From positions 3,348,001-3,412,000 of the forward strand of contig JAHWDD010000001.1 in NCBI GenBank assembly GCA_023897205.1: 64,000 nucleotides of DNA. The letters are read 5' to 3'. The notes beneath the pieces are model-generated. The model ran no database searches. It was given only the letters and a program-made list of their open reading frames with translations, and was not told where the DNA came from. A program made the translations under genes and the position numbers. Shown piece by piece: positions 22,857 to 35,229 of this stretch. Position 1 is the stretch's first letter; each line of letters opens with the position of its first letter. The DNA is from Exophiala sp. HKRS030. Lineage: Eukaryota; Ascomycota; Eurotiomycetes; Chaetothyriales; Herpotrichiellaceae.

Positions 22857-23999
22857 TTACATTTCCATGTCATAGTCCATCCTGTCAAAACCTCCAACTT
22901 CGAATGGTGCATCATCCATCAAGTTGTCATGTCCATCTCGTAATGCTTGATCAATGCCATCTCTGCCAGCTATACCACCTCCAAGGATATCACCCAAACG
23001 CTGTATCTCCACTTCGGCTCTTCTTCCAGCTTCCTCTAATCCAGCCAGAATGGTGCCGAGTAGTGGTTCGAGTTGTAAATCCTTCAGGACTCTCTCATAT
23101 CTTTTGATCTTGCTCGCATCTAATTCTTCCTCTGCTCTACCGCTGCCATGAAAAGAATCGTCCGGGCGCTGCTCTGCGTCTTTCCACTTGTTCCGGAACT
23201 CCTTCGCTACACCAATATACTCCCTCACATCTCCCATTCCAAGGACTTCATGCAGGGGACTTGCCGGCTGGTCCAGTGCGGCGAGTATATTAGCATGGAA
23301 GCGGTGTTCGGCGCCGTGGAAAGCTCGTGAGTTGCCTATTATGCTCCGTGAAGGGATTCCACTCGACATATTGTTGTTCACAACATCTTCATCGTGTTGC
23401 GATGCGGATATGATGATTCCCCACACACCGAAGAGGCAAACTAAGCCTCTCTCCAGTAGCGCATAGAATTCGTAGAAGTCGATCTTGAATTGACGTTCTG
23501 CATCAATCGGGTCAACCACGAATTCATAATACCCTAGTGACGCCGAAGGGCCTTGATGCAAAGGATTGGGAATACCATAAGCGTGATTATGGAGATTTTC
23601 ATGTTGCGCAAGGGCATGTTGTTGAGTGATGCTTAGCGCGCGATGAGACCAATGTGTAAGGCTATTTGCCTTCCATCTAAGTCGTTTGAACAACCGGCGA
23701 AAGCGGTTCAGATCGGTCAGACGAGTTTGATATTGTCTTTGAGCCGCACTAAGCTGCTGTAGTGATCGTGTGGTTGTTTGGCTCTGAAATCCCACCTTGT
23801 TTGGATTGGCTCCTAGGCTGTGCGGAGGGGTCGACGTCTGATTATTGCTAACGTTGATGATCGGGCTACGGTATTGTTGGAAAGACCTTTGTGGCGATGG
23901 AGTCCGAGTGCGAGATTGATAATCTCGCTCCCTTCGTACTTCGGGACTTGCCCATCGTGAGGCGGTCAGGTCGAGCTTCATCTTGTTGGTCTGCGCCAT
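22857..23999 (-). CDS. conserved-looking fungal hypothetical protein
   Basis: A single-exon frame of 380 residues with ATG at 23999. Residues 1-90 are basic, Ser/Pro/Gln-rich and probably disordered (RTRTPSPQRSFQQYRSP). A helical core follows from about residue 88 (RQYQTRLTDLNRFRRLFKRL) to about 345. It includes an IDAERQFKIDFYEFYALLERG segment with a hydrophobic stretch LVCLFGVWGIIISA (residues about 186-199) that could be a buried helix or a weak membrane segment. The last 40 residues are Gly/Asp/Met-rich and acidic. I cannot place it in a named family. Coherent composition across the frame, an abundance of helix-forming residues and a normal start context support a real gene. It lies upstream-to-tail of the LMBD1-type gene on the same strand. 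Confidence 0.82.
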   Translation of the reverse strand: MAQTNKMKLDLTASRWASPEVRRERDYQSRTRTPSPQRSFQQYRSPIINVSNNQTSTPPHSLGANPNKVGFQSQTTTRSLQQLSAAQRQYQTRLTDLNRFRRLFKRLRWKANSLTHWSHRALSITQQHALAQHENLHNHAYGIPNPLHQGPSASLGYYEFVVDPIDAERQFKIDFYEFYALLERGLVCLFGVWGIIISASQHDEDVVNNNMSSGIPSRSIIGNSRAFHGAEHRFHANILAALDQPASPLHEVLGMGDVREYIGVAKEFRNKWKDAEQRPDDSFHGSGRAEEELDASKIKRYERVLKDLQLEPLLGTILAGLEEAGRRAEVEIQRLGDILGGGIAGRDGIDQALRDGHDNLMDDAPFEVGGFDRMDYDMEM

Positions 24000-24736
24000 G
24001 AATATCCAAGATGCGAGGTCACTTCTTTCGTGGACCAGAGATTTGAAACAGCCACCTCAAACGACCGGGGTTTGCTATGTTTAGCAGATAAACCCCACCC
24101 CGAGATGCCTTGCGACCTCACCTTAGCCAAGGAAAGGAGTCTTGCTTTTCCAAGGCTCTCAAACCAATTCCACGGTCGGACGATGCCTTGAGGCTGTCTG
24201 TGTATTGATATTCTGATGTGTTAAGGTCTAGAAAGCGGCAGGATTGTGAACATAGCCATATTGTCTATCGTGCATATTGATGGCTCTGCTGACACATGAC
24301 TAGTAGGTGTTGTTGAGGAGATGGGAAGGATGGTTATGGGGTGAACATTGATAAAGAACAAGGGATGCGCTTGTGCAAAGGCAGGCTCTTTCTCTGCGAA
24401 TTGTCCAACGCCTGGGCGCACCTTCCCATGTTTGCTATCAGATTCACCCTCTGATGAGAAGTATTTATTCAGCTTAGAAAGACAAAGACATGGTATCATC
24501 AAAGATGAAATGAAAACATATTCCCCAGTATGACGTCCTGGTACACTGCTTGCTACGTGAACATCCCCACGTAAAATCCCCAGGAGTGCTTCAGCGCCAC
24601 CGCTCCAGATTTCGTTGCTATGAAGCCCTAAGATCCCAATGCTAGTTCTGTCACACCGACTACGGAAATGCTAATTGAAGCTGAGCAATCAGCACGTTGA
24701 ACGCCGCACAATACTCATCATATTATATCCATCATC
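24000..24736. other. intergenic region between two minus-strand genes
   Basis: Promoter and leader of the hypothetical gene plus the 3' end of the LMBD1-type gene. Open frames are short and unsupported. Confidence 0.5.
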
Positions 24737-26539
24737 CTACTCGTCCCCACCATCGATTCCATCTCTTGTCCCACGACCTTGTGGACGATCAGTCCGACCG
24801 CCATTGCTGGTCCGTCCGGTGATATCTTGCCAGGTTGCTCCAAATCGTCGGCCTGTGCTTGCAAGTAGTCCTTCTTCCTCTTCCTCAAGATCATCCTCAT
24901 CGGCATCTGGATCAGAAAGCTTAGGAGTTCTGAACAACAGCAGGATAAAGGCGATGAGGAAGATACCCAAGAACACAAATTGTGCCCAAAAGTCGACAAT
25001 TCCCAAGAATGGATAGTTGACCGTCACACGATTCAAGAAGGTGGAAACGACAGATGGCGTGCACACGTTTCTTGCAGCAGGGTTGTTCGTGTCCTCTGTG
25101 CAAGGTATAATGTGCTGCTGATGATCTGAGCAGTCCGGCTGCTCACCAGGATGCTTGGGAGGATGGTCGCAGAATGTTTGTGGGCCAAAGGTTGCGTATT
25201 GTGGCGCAACCAACATTGCAATCGAATAGTTGATGGCCAAAGTCATCAGCGTCAGCAGCACCGTTGCAATGAGTAATGCCTGAGGAGACGTGTGGGCCTT
25301 TCGAATCCTGAAGATGGTGATCCATAGAATTCGGATCCCGATGGTGGCAATACCGATCACTGAGGCGCTGAAAAAGAGAAGGACAAGGAACAGGAAGATG
25401 ACATAGTCAATCGGGAAGACCGTAGATGACTTGACCAGGGCCCAGTTCACAGGTTGAAAGATATTGATATGTCCGAGAAGATAGCCGCAATGACGTTGAC
25501 AAACTGAGTTTTTGGCTTTGTCGATGCCGGTGATGAGCATACTGGCAAATATCAAAAGGACGACTACCACCAAGAGTATACCCAGTATCAGCTTGATTGG
25601 TCGGAAGATGGCCTCCAGCTTGAGCCAGATTTTCCAGAAAATATTCCGGTCTTTCCCAGAGGCCTCGGCGGCCAGACGTTGGTGTCGGCGAAGTGTTCGT
25701 TCTTCCCGAACTAGTGCATCGAGCTCACGCTGGTCCTTCGATGAAAGTCCATCCGGATGTCCCTGTGCCCGGCCTTCGAGTTGTCGCTGCCTTTCCTGAT
25801 TGCTCTCGAGTTGAGCCGCAGTGGATTCGGTCAGAGCTGGCGCCGAGATAGCTGGCGCCGATTTGATCAGAGTAAGTGGGAGTAGAGCTAGACCCGCAGC
25901 AGTGTAGAAACAGTAGACGATAATACCGAGAGTGATGAGTATGCCCAGCGCGAATGTCAAGGCCTTTTCGCCACGGTTTTCTGCAAGCAACCTTTTGAAA
26001 AAGTCCAGGTCAAAATGTGCACCTTTATTGTTGGAAACTCTCGGGATGAAGAATCCCACCAAGAATATAGCAACAACGAGGAAGACAAAGACCAGGGTGT
26101 ACTTGAAAGCTCCCCAGAACCTTGACCCGAATGTTTGTGACCCTTCCTCCTGCGCAACTTCATCATATTCTTCATACCAGAAATAGGTGAAAGGTATAAC
26201 GATCAGGCAAAGGATAGCGTCCAATGAATATAGGAAATAGTAGACGACCCGAAGGGTAAAGGTTATGTTGTCCACTTTATCTTGATTTGCCCAATCCTTA
26301 CGCTGCCCAGTCTTTGAGCTCGTTGTACTTGAGACCAGAGCAACGTCGACGGGTAACAGGAGGACAGTTGCGAGGAGAGCAGTGATGGTAAAGATACACA
26401 CAGTAGTGACGAAGATAGACCGATCGCGGTGGGTTTGATAGAGATAGACGAACAACGAGGCGATTGTGAGTAGGAGGACGACAGCGATAGCATAGACCAC
26501 CCAGATCAGAGCAATCTGAACATAGCCTGCGGAGGCCAT
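24737..26539 (-). CDS. LMBR1-family membrane protein, probable lysosomal/vacuolar cobalamin transporter (LMBD1-like)
   Basis: A polytopic membrane protein of about 600 residues with around nine to ten hydrophobic segments. It matches the LMBRD1 family, which in animals exports cobalamin from the lysosome; in fungi the cargo is unproven because most do not use B12, and family members may act as vacuolar receptors or traffic adaptors. Seen in the sequence: first helix [20 protein letters not shown], the block [12 protein letters not shown], a long charged cytosolic loop (residues about 245-320, [11 protein letters not shown]), then four more helices, a Cys-containing luminal loop ([14 protein letters not shown]), and a last helix [16 protein letters not shown] before an acidic EEEEE tail. 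The start at 26539 places the first helix near the N-terminus; an in-frame ATG at 26587 is possible. No frame breaks. Divergent from CFT1. Confidence 0.9.
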   Translation of the reverse strand: MASAGYVQIALIWVVYAIAVVLLLTIASLFVYLYQTHRDRSIFVTTVCIFTITALLATVLLLPVDVALVSSTTSSKTGQRKDWANQDKVDNITFTLRVVYYFLYSLDAILCLIVIPFTYFWYEEYDEVAQEEGSQTFGSRFWGAFKYTLVFVFLVVAIFLVGFFIPRVSNNKGAHFDLDFFKRLLAENRGEKALTFALGILITLGIIVYCFYTAAGLALLPLTLIKSAPAISAPALTESTAAQLESNQERQRQLEGRAQGHPDGLSSKDQRELDALVREERTLRRHQRLAAEASGKDRNIFWKIWLKLEAIFRPIKLILGILLVVVVLLIFASMLITGIDKAKNSVCQRHCGYLLGHINIFQPVNWALVKSSTVFPIDYVIFLFLVLLFFSASVIGIATIGIRILWITIFRIRKAHTSPQALLIATVLLTLMTLAINYSIAMLVAPQYATFGPQTFCDHPPKHPGEQPDCSDHQQHIIPCTEDTNNPAARNVCTPSVVSTFLNRVTVNYPFLGIVDFWAQFVFLGIFLIAFILLLFRTPKLSDPDADEDDLEEEEEGLLASTGRRFGATWQDITGRTSNGGRTDRPQGRGTRDGIDGGDE

Positions 26540-27273
26540 AACGCCAAAGTCAGCGCCAGACGCCGACAAGGTTGGGACAACCAGCATGATGACGATAGGG
26601 ATGGGCGGTGACGAGAGTGCGAACAGCTTCTGTCGGAGATGGTAGGAAAAGGACCGGGACTTCTCAATCCATCTGTCGGAGCCGCTACTTTGGGTGGCTC
26701 GATCTTTGAAATGGGTTGAGGCTGAAGAATCTCGCAAATGATGAAGTGCTAGGAGATGGATGTGCGGTCGTCGATGTGTTGTATGTGATCAGGCAGATAG
26801 AAAACCTGGCCAGTCAAACAGGATGTGATGCTTGTAGAATGCGCGGGTGGCCGCCATCAACAAACCTGGACTTCCAAAATCAATCGTCATGGTGCATTTG
26901 GAGAGCTATCAGGGCTAACCTGATATGACCTAGCCTGAATTTTAGCACAGAACCTTGTGCAGTGGCGCTGACGCACTAAAAGAGGCTGCGTAGCTCCACG
27001 GCACGTGATATTGCCAAGCCTATAGTTCTTGGCAATATCAAAGCTGGAATGTCTCTTTCACCCGGGGTATAATAAAATGGAAGAATCAGAGTGCTTCATA
27101 AGACTAAACGACTACCATCTTATGTTTTAAGGACTTTGCGGAAATAAAATGGGGGCTACTCGTATTCCATGTTGCAGATCGACCGGCTTGTCTCTCTGAA
27201 AACCCTCCTTTGCCATTGGGACGCGTGGTGTATCTTGAACCTCCCTTTCCATCTGTCGACTTGATTCGATCAG
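26540..27273. promoter_or_regulatory. bidirectional promoter, LMBD1-like / CFT1
   Basis: A 734-base region between divergent genes. It contains an E-box CACGTG at 27002-27007 directly joined to a perfect 12-bp inverted repeat (27007-27039). Promoter function is inferred from position only. Confidence 0.6.
27007..27039. repeat. perfect 12-bp inverted repeat next to an E-box
   Basis: GATATTGCCAAG at 27007-27018 and CTTGGCAATATC at 27028-27039 are exact inverse complements separated by nine bases. The left arm shares its first G with the CACGTG at 27002-27007. It could be a dimeric factor site or a stem-loop. It lies about 235 bases upstream of the CFT1 start. Confidence 0.8.
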
Positions 27274-30200
27274 ATGCAAGCTTACACAGAAGTAGTTGCG
27301 CCTTCAGGCGTCACGGGTGCTCTGGCTCTACCGTTTACATCATCAAACGCAAGTGACTTGATTGTTGCGCGCACATCACTCTTACAAGTCTTTTCCCAAA
27401 AACACACGCGTGGTGGACAAGGTTCGAAATTGGTTCTCATTGCGGAATACAACCTACCTGGCACAGTCACCTCTCTGGGTAGAGTGAAAGTTAAAGCCTC
27501 GAGGAGTGGTGGAGATGCTGTCCTGATCGCTCTTCGAGATGCTAAGTTAAGCCTGATCGAGTGGGATCCGACCCTGCATAGCATAACTACCTTGTCAATA
27601 CATTACTATGAGCAGGATGGTCTGCAAACTGCTCCCTGGCAAATCAGCCTCGGTGACTGTGTGAGCCATCTTACAGTTGACCCTAGCAGTAGATGTGCCG
27701 CTTTCAACTTTGGTGTCAGTAATCTTGCTATTATTCCATTCCACCAAACTTCAGATGACTTGGCCCTGGACGATGACTTCAGCGACTCCAATGACGGCGA
27801 TGGGAAAGCGACAAAAGACCCATCAACATCTATTGCTGATGGTAGCCCGGAACACGATACTCCATATTATCCTTCCTTTGTCTTACCAACCACAGCTCTC
27901 GATCCGGGCCTTTTGCACCCCGTCGATATTGCTTTTCTCCACGAGTACCGCGATCCCACGATTGGCATTTTGTATTCCACCGCAGCTCGATCGTCCAATA
28001 TGGCTGCTGAGCGCAAAGACGTCACCATTTTTGCAGTCTATGCGCTAGATCTGGAGCAGAAAGCGTCGACGGCACTTCAATCGGTCCAGAAATTACCAAA
28101 TGATCTCCAGCGTATTGTTGCGTTGCCGCTTCCTGTTGGAGGTACCTTGCTTATTGGGGGGAATGAGTTGATACACGTCGATCAAGGTGGAAAGTCCAGC
28201 GCCATTGCAGTCAACGAGTTCGCTAGGGAAAGCTCTTCCTTTCCAATGACCGACCAATCCGACATCCGACTCAAATTGGAAGGTTGCCAGATTGAGCACT
28301 TGGGAACCCGAGCGGCGACATGCTTATCATCCTAGGAAACGGAGAGACTGCTCTCCTTTCTTTCCGAATGGATGGCAGATCATTGTCCAATATGTCCTTG
28401 CGCAGAATTGACGAGGATTACACAAATGATCTGTTGCTCGGTCCTGCTTCTTGCACGGCGAACTTGGGCCAGGGGACACTGTTTATTGGAAGTGAGGAAA
28501 CTGACTCGGTCGTTTTGGCAACATCCAGAAAGCCCTCTCAGCTTAAGCGGGCATCATCACGTGCCAATATCCAAGAAAACGGTGGTAGCCCTAATGATGA
28601 TGATGACGAAGCAGAAGATGATGAAGATCAGGAGTATGAAGACGAGGACGATCTGTACGCTAATGGCGTTGATGTTGTCAACGGAAACTTGCCGGCAGAG
28701 GTGCCTGGTGTTGGGGCCCAACACCTGCGCATTCTCGATCGACTCCTCTCCCTTGCTCCCATTAACGACACTACCTTCGGAACCCATGGCAAGCGTAAGC
28801 GCGATGAAGACGAGGAAATCCCAAAAGACAATATTGAGAGTAAACGTACGCGATTGGCATTATCATATGGTCGAGGGAAAGGCGGAGGCTTGGCATTTAT
28901 CTCAAAGCATTTGGAGCTCACAACCTCTAGGCAGATCAATTATCCTGACAGTACTGAGGTATGGTGCTTTAGCTCAATCTCGAAGAAAAAGGCCGAATTA
29001 GCGGGAGAAGAACCCCTACAGACGATCTCATCATCGTTTCACAGACGACCAATGATGGTGAAGGCAAGTCATTACTGCTTCAATCAGTGACTGGCGAGTT
29101 CCAGCCTAGACCAGACTCCGAATTCGATGGGTCGGCTGGGCGCACAATATCTGTCGGTAAGCTGGACAGCACGAACCACACTGTGCAGGTGCTACCTACA
29201 GAAGTTCGGGTCTATGATACAGGTAGGTCTTCTCCGCTTGGTGACGAGTTACGGATGCTAAACTCCCCTAGACTTTGGACTTTCTCAGATTTACCCAATC
29301 GTGGACGAAGACGAAGGAAGTGTTGCGAAGGCTGTTAAAGTCAGCTTTGTTGACCCATATCTGGTTGTGCTTAGAGAGGATGGCACTATTATTCTACTCA
29401 GAGCTGATAAAGCCGGTGAATTGGACGAGGTTGAACTGCCAGCAGATATGGCCTCTCGGAATCTGCTCTCTGCAGTTCTCTACCGAGACGAAGAGGACTT
29501 CTTTCAAGCATCCAGGTTCTATCCAAACTCCAAAGATGCGGTCCTCCTCTTAGCCGTCTTGACAACAGAGGGAGACTTTCAGCTATTGTCATTACCCAAC
29601 CTCGACTTCCAAATATTTCAGTGCTCTAGCTTGCCTTTCTTGCCCACCTACCTCATGCAAGATTTGCAGATACCCAAGCATTGGCGAACCAAGGATGATC
29701 TCTCGGAAATACTGTTGGCAGACCTCGGGGATGCGACTGAACGACGACCATATCTGATCGCTCGCAACGTCGCTGGCGATGTCGTTCTGTACGAACCGTT
29801 TGCTGTACCCGAAATCGTCGGTAGCTTCAAATTCAAAAAAGTGGGCGCCTGGACCTCCCAGTATTCTGAGGACCAAGGTGACGCGGAAGAGCAATTCTCA
29901 AAGCCACGCATGCAACCCTTGACCGACCAGTCCAGCCATAGCTGGATATTCGTGCCTGGTCTCACGCCGTCCGCAATATTGAAGCAGGCATCGACCGCAC
30001 CACGATTCTACAGCTTGGGAAACCCGCATATTAAGTCAGTGAGCACCATAGTCAATACCTCGGAGGATAATTTTGTCTTTGTGGATGACAGTGATAATAT
30101 CTCTTTTGTCAAGTTTCCAGAATCAAACTTGATTGGTCTGTCCGATTGGGCTATCCAACGCATACCACTCGGCCTGGACGTCACTTCAGTCTCGCATTTC

Positions 30201-31520
30201 CAGCGGACGAATTCTTACATCCTCGCCACAAATTACAACAGTGAGTTCCGCCTCCCACAGGATGACGAATGGCATCAAGACTGGCAGAAGGAGACCACCA
30301 CGTTTCTTCCAACAATGTTACAGAGCTCTCTCAAACTATTTAGCCCGACCTCCAACTCAATCATTGGTAACTACGATTTCGAACCATCAGAACGAGTCCT
30401 CTGCGTCAAGTGTCTCAACCTCGAAGTCTCAGAAGAAACGCACGAGCGCAAAGATCTGATTGTAGTGGGCACAGCCATCGTCAAGGGCGAGAATGTGACC
30501 ACACGAGGCAATCTCTACATATTCGACGTGGCAGACGTCGTCCCTGATCCAGAAATCCCCGAATCCGACCTGAAACTCAAACTCATTACCAAAGAAGACG
30601 TGCGCGGCGCTGTCTCGTCCATATCTGCCGTCGGGTCTCAAGGCTTCGTGCTCGCCGCGCAGGGCCAGAAATGCATGGTGCGCGGCTTGAAAGAAGATAT
30701 GTCTGTCCTCCCCGTTGCATTCCTCGACATGCGCTACTATGTCTCGGTGGCCAAGGAACTCCGCGGTACAGGCCTCTGTATCCTCGGCGACGCCTTTTCA
30801 GGGCTCTGGCTAGTCGGCTACGCGGAAGAACCGTACAAATTGCAAATCCTGAGTCGGGACTTTGAGAACCCAGAAGTCATCGCGGCAGAATTCCTCCCCG
30901 ACGGGAGAAACCTGTACATTATCTCGTCAGACAACGATGGCCACTTACGCGTGCTCCAATACGATCCTGAAGACCCCAAGACCGAACGAGGCTCCCGCCT
31001 CCTCGTCCGCAGCACCTTCAACACCGGAAACAGCCCCACAGGCATGACACTGATCCCTCCGCCACCTCCTCCATCAACATCCACCACCTCCCGTCGCCGA
31101 CGCACCTCCAACTCCTCCACCACCTCCTCATCCATGTCCCTCGACGCCAGCATTCCACCCACCACGACGAACGCCAACATACGCCACCACATGCTCATCA
31201 CGCACCAATCCGGCTCCATCGCGCTGCTCACACCTGTGACCGAATCCACATACCGACGCCTCTCAACGCTACAGAACATCCTCCTGACATCACTAGACTT
31301 CCACCCAGCCAGCCTGAACGTCCGCGCGTACCGGCAGGTCGAGACCGACGGCATCGGCGGTCGCGGTATTATCGATGGCAATCTCGTGCGCCGATGGTGG
31401 GAGACTAGTACTCAGCAGCGAGTCAATAGTGCCGATAAGGCTGGGGAAGTGTTTGGGAGATTCGTGCCGATTTGGATGGGATTGTTGGCGCTGATTGGGA
31501 GGGGTAGAGAGAGATATTGA
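27274..31520 (+). CDS. CFT1: CFT1, CPSF160-like subunit of the mRNA 3'-end processing factor (two frame breaks)
   Basis: The large beta-propeller scaffold of cleavage and polyadenylation factor, about 1399 residues, nuclear, contacting pre-mRNA near the poly(A) site. The N-terminus ([20 protein letters not shown]), an internal [10 protein letters not shown]...GDMLIIL block, the acidic [19 protein letters not shown] loop, and the C-terminal [20 protein letters not shown] segment are typical of CFT1. A 49-nt intron (29223-29271) gives [13 protein letters not shown]. Two one-base frame breaks occur. At the GGG at 28302-28304, EHL and [10 protein letters not shown] are in different frames. Near 29024, EEPLQT and [12 protein letters not shown] are in different frames. 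Each is cured by one added base, and the rest is collinear. CFT1 is essential in yeast, so sequence error is more likely than loss. The tail near 31080-31140 is Ser/Thr/Arg-rich low complexity. Confidence 0.95.
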
Positions 31521-32112
31521 TGTTGAGTAGAAGGGTGGGCCAGGAAAGGGGAGGTTAAGGCGCGGTCATGCTGTGCTTGCAATGAGAATGTGAACTAAAG
31601 CGAAAGATCAGATCGTATCGAAAGTGAACCAGAGATAGTGGGAGGGGAGATATGTTTCCACATCAGAGCCGAGCAGGAGGTGTTTGCTTTGTCTTTCTCT
31701 TTTCTTGAGTAGTTGGGCTGAAAATGTGTAGGACAATTAAAAGAAAGATTGATGCAAAACCCGGGTTCTACAGGGTTACTTCCTGCTTAGGATTCAAAGC
31801 ACTCTTTTCTCAGCAGCATGGGACAGGGAATCTCGCAATCGACTAATTAGCATGTTCGAGACTGTGTTTCCGGATCTGTAAAGGTACTCTGAACAATGTG
31901 CGAAATGTATCTATGCTGCTGTGTTCAGTATGCAACTCGTGAATTGTGGCGTATTTTTGGTGATATCCATGGTCAAAGCGGTTCGGTGAGGCTCAGAAAG
32001 TAGGTCATGCATATATTGTTACGTGGGATCGCCACAGTGGCCGCGATATTATGAGGCCCGGATGTCGTTGTAGTTACAAGGTCGAGGTTCAAGATATTGT
32101 TCTGCTATAAGC
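31521..32112. other. convergent 3' intergenic region (CFT1 / UTP21)
   Basis: About 590 bases between converging genes, with no open frame of note. It should contain both poly(A) sites. Confidence 0.5.
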
Positions 32113-35100
32113 CTATCTAGCACTCCTCAAAAAGTCCACGACACCCCTCGCATATCCAACCAAATGGGCCAATCGTTTCTCTTCGACCTCCATAACGTTT
32201 CGCCACGACAAGACCGCACTGTTGAGGTCATCAACTTCAGTGATGATGTCGCCATGCAGCTTGAGGAAAACGTTCATCCATGTATTGACAAGTTCGAAGT
32301 ATTTCCTCTGGCGAAGTTGTTCCGTCAAGGCTTGGACAAAGATGGGCATTTCCTGAATGCTCAAGGAACGAAGTTCGAGGTCGGCTGCGGAAGGTGGGAG
32401 GCTTGCCATATAGTCGCAGATTGAGGAGGGGTCGTGGCTTGACATGCTATCAAAGTCCGAGAGCAGGCTGGTCAATTGGGACTGTCCCGTAGATGTTGAG
32501 GCGCTCACTGCGAGGCGGGAAATCCGAGAGCGTTCAGTTTCATCAACTCCGGCCTGCTGGGCGGCATTTTGATCGACCGATTGGCCATTCGTAAGGGTTG
32601 ATCCAAGGAAGAATGGTGCAGCTTTAGGCTTTTCTGGTGGTTGGATTGGTTTGTTTCGTTGACGAATATTTTCCAGATTTAGTAGTGTCTGCCAACGAGA
32701 CTGCGGGACTATAGATAGAGTGAGAAGGCTCTTGTCGAGCTGATCGATATCTGATGAAGTGGAGATTTCATTGTCGATAGGGTCGGCATCGTCAGGTCCA
32801 CTATCGATCGCCAATTGGCTAGCAGCGTGAAATGCTGCAGTGGCACTTAGATCAATTACTCCGCTGATTTCATCCACCTGTTTCGTGGATATACGCGTGA
32901 ATAGGGCCTTGTTCGTCCAGATGTTGATGCCGGTGCTCCCGGAATGTGTTGTGGCAAGAAACTCGCCTGTGCTTGAGAAGGCGACATTTGTGCATGTTTC
33001 GGTCTTGAATGCATCAATCAGATGTCCCGTCGCCAGGTCAAAGACTCGGACTACCGAATCCATGGAACATGCAACGATCCAGTGCCCATCATGCGAAAAA
33101 CAGAAATCATATACTTGCCCCATACAGCCCCAGAGCTCACGAACAACTCTTCGAGTTTCAATATCAACGATGCGAATGCAGAGATCGTCGCAAGAGAAGG
33201 CGACTAATCCAGACACGGAATTGTATCGCAATGCAGTAGGTATGAATGAATCAAAAATCTTCCTTTCGAGGATTTTTCCTGTGGAGAAATCCCAGAATAT
33301 GATGGTGCCATCCGAGCTCGCCGAGAGCATCACACGATTGAGATTGTCGACCATTACGCCAGTGATTGCATTAGTATGCCCGCGGCCAGAGACTGCCAAT
33401 TGGTCGGCGCGACCGTTGGCCAGTTTTAGTTGCTTCACTTGGGCATGGTTCAATTTAGGAGGATAGCGCTGTCGATGTGCGCCAGACTGCAGATTGTACA
33501 TGTCAAGCGAGCCACCAGCCGATCCAATTATGGCGAATGTTCCGCATGTTGTGATTGTCACACTCGTCACAGGTTTATGATCGCCGGTTTCAAAGGCCCA
33601 TCTGCCGGCTTTTTTGCGGCCCCAGGACCAAGTTCGGGCAAATCGATCATCGGCATGTGCAGTAACCACGCTCTCCCAGCCTGTCATGCTTGTCTCTTCA
33701 GCGTTTGAGCCCTTGGGATTCGTCCATACGGGTCCATTGACGGTTCCCATACCTCCATCTCGATTGAGTGAGCAAGCGATGTCAATTATGGGTGATGCTT
33801 TGAATTCTTCTACACCGGATCCTTCATCAGCGGCAAGGCCTGTTTTTCGAGCCTTGCTTTTGGCTGCACCCTGGCTCAGCTCTGTATTCTGGCCATCCTT
33901 GCGTAGACTAAAACCCCATAGGCTTCGGTCATTTGCGGAAGAGAGAAGCCACTTTCCGGCCGCATCAGAACCATCAGATGCCGCTGGCAAAAACTTCAGC
34001 TTTGTTATTGTGGAGGCATGGCCGCTCCGTGAATGAAGAATGCGTGGGATGGTGGAAAATGGCATCTCATCGAAGATCCAGGATCGCAGGGCATTGTCCT
34101 TGCCCGAAGATATCAAGACTGGCTGGCCTGGCAGGAATTCGATCTTGTTGATGCCGGTATTGGTAGTCAAATTTGAGGTTTCGTGAGCGCCACGTAATAC
34201 TCCTGTCACCTTCCCACCACGATTTAGGTCCCAAAAAGTAACATCACCACTTTCGTTGCTTGACGTAGCCATGACTCCGTCAGCACGACCATCTTCGCCA
34301 GCGCCCAACCCGTCAGTGCGAAAAGTGATTGAAGTGACGGGTTTGTCATTGTTTCTTTGTTGTAATATCAAAACTTTCTCATCGGCCTCTACATCGTAGA
34401 CCACGATCGTGCCATCAGAATAAGCAATGGCAAGGAGGCCAAGGGCCGGGGCTGGCGTGAGAGCAGTTACCGAACCAGAAGTGGATGATGGTGCCAGTAT
34501 GGTATGCACCAACCTCCCCGTACTGACATTATATATCTCGATCAAGCCATCTTGCCTCCCAACGAATATTTTGTTCAGTAGGGTTGGTAAGGTGCAGAGT
34601 CTGCCGGTAAAGGTGGGTGAGCCTGCTTGTGAGTCGACGGAGTGACCTGTGGGTATGATTGTTGTATAATGCTCGGATGTGGTTGATTTCCAAACCTCGA
34701 TAGCATTGGAGCCACATGCCACGATCCAGGATCCTAGAACCAATATTTGGTCAATAGATTGTCGATAGATGTCTCGAGTATCTAGCTCCTCTATAAGTCG
34801 ACCCCTCTTGAAAATCCACAGGCCCCGTGGTTCGTCAGGCTGCATACCGCCCCAAGCAACAAGAATGCGGTCTCGGTATGCGTATGTGGCAGTGATAGGT
34901 TTAGGACATTGTGGACGACTCAAGAAGACCAGGTTTAGTCCTCTACGTAAGTCATAGGTTTGAAGGCTGTTACCGACAGAGGTTGTGATCTGAAAAGTGG
35001 TCTTGCCTAGAGGCGTGGAGGTGAAGGGAACATTGGTAGGGGAGACGAGACCTAGTGTCTATCAATTGGGTGAGTAGCGGTATGGTAATAATTGGAAGAA

Positions 35101-35229
35101 TGGACGTACCCGAAATGGAGCGAACAATCTTGAGGAAGAGGGCGGAGGCGCAAGTGGTCGTTCGGAGGTGGTGTCGCCTTCTGCTCGACGTTGACGTTTT
35201 GCAACAGGGAACTCAACATGGTCTTCCAT
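32113..35229 (-). CDS. UTP21: UTP21 (WDR36-like), U3 snoRNP/SSU processome subunit
   Basis: A nucleolar tandem WD-repeat protein of about 1021 residues, required for 18S rRNA maturation as part of the UTP-B complex. Coding order: exon 1 35229-35110 (MEDHVEFPVAKRQRRAEGD...FR), a 51-nt intron, then exon 2 35058-32113 beginning TLGLVSPTNVPFTSTPLGKT. Two propellers are visible as repeated GH/WD-like units, for example LISSGKDNALRSW, VMLSASSDGTIIFWDF and HWIVACSMDSVVRVFDL. The C-terminal helical UTP21 domain includes SRWQTLLNLENIRQRNKPIQ and the LTEQLRQRKYFELVNTWMN segment. The acceptor was chosen at GATAG (35059-35063) because it keeps the family sequence FRTLGLVSP; the nearby CTAG acceptor would shift the frame. 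No frame breaks. The gene is divergent from VIP1. Confidence 0.95.

Noticed and set aside
15328..24000. Secondary-metabolite or siderophore biosynthetic cluster around the transporter
   Set aside because: No NRPS, PKS, ornithine monooxygenase or acyltransferase is present; the nearby flavoprotein is of the aromatic hydroxylase class.
26537..26737. N-terminal extension of the LMBD1-like protein from a TTG
   Set aside because: TTG starts are not expected in nuclear fungal genes, and the ATG at 26539 places the first helix as in the family.
30818..31381. 187-codon antisense frame within CFT1
   Set aside because: A shadow of the Ser/Thr/Pro-rich CFT1 tail; the plus strand carries the conserved protein.
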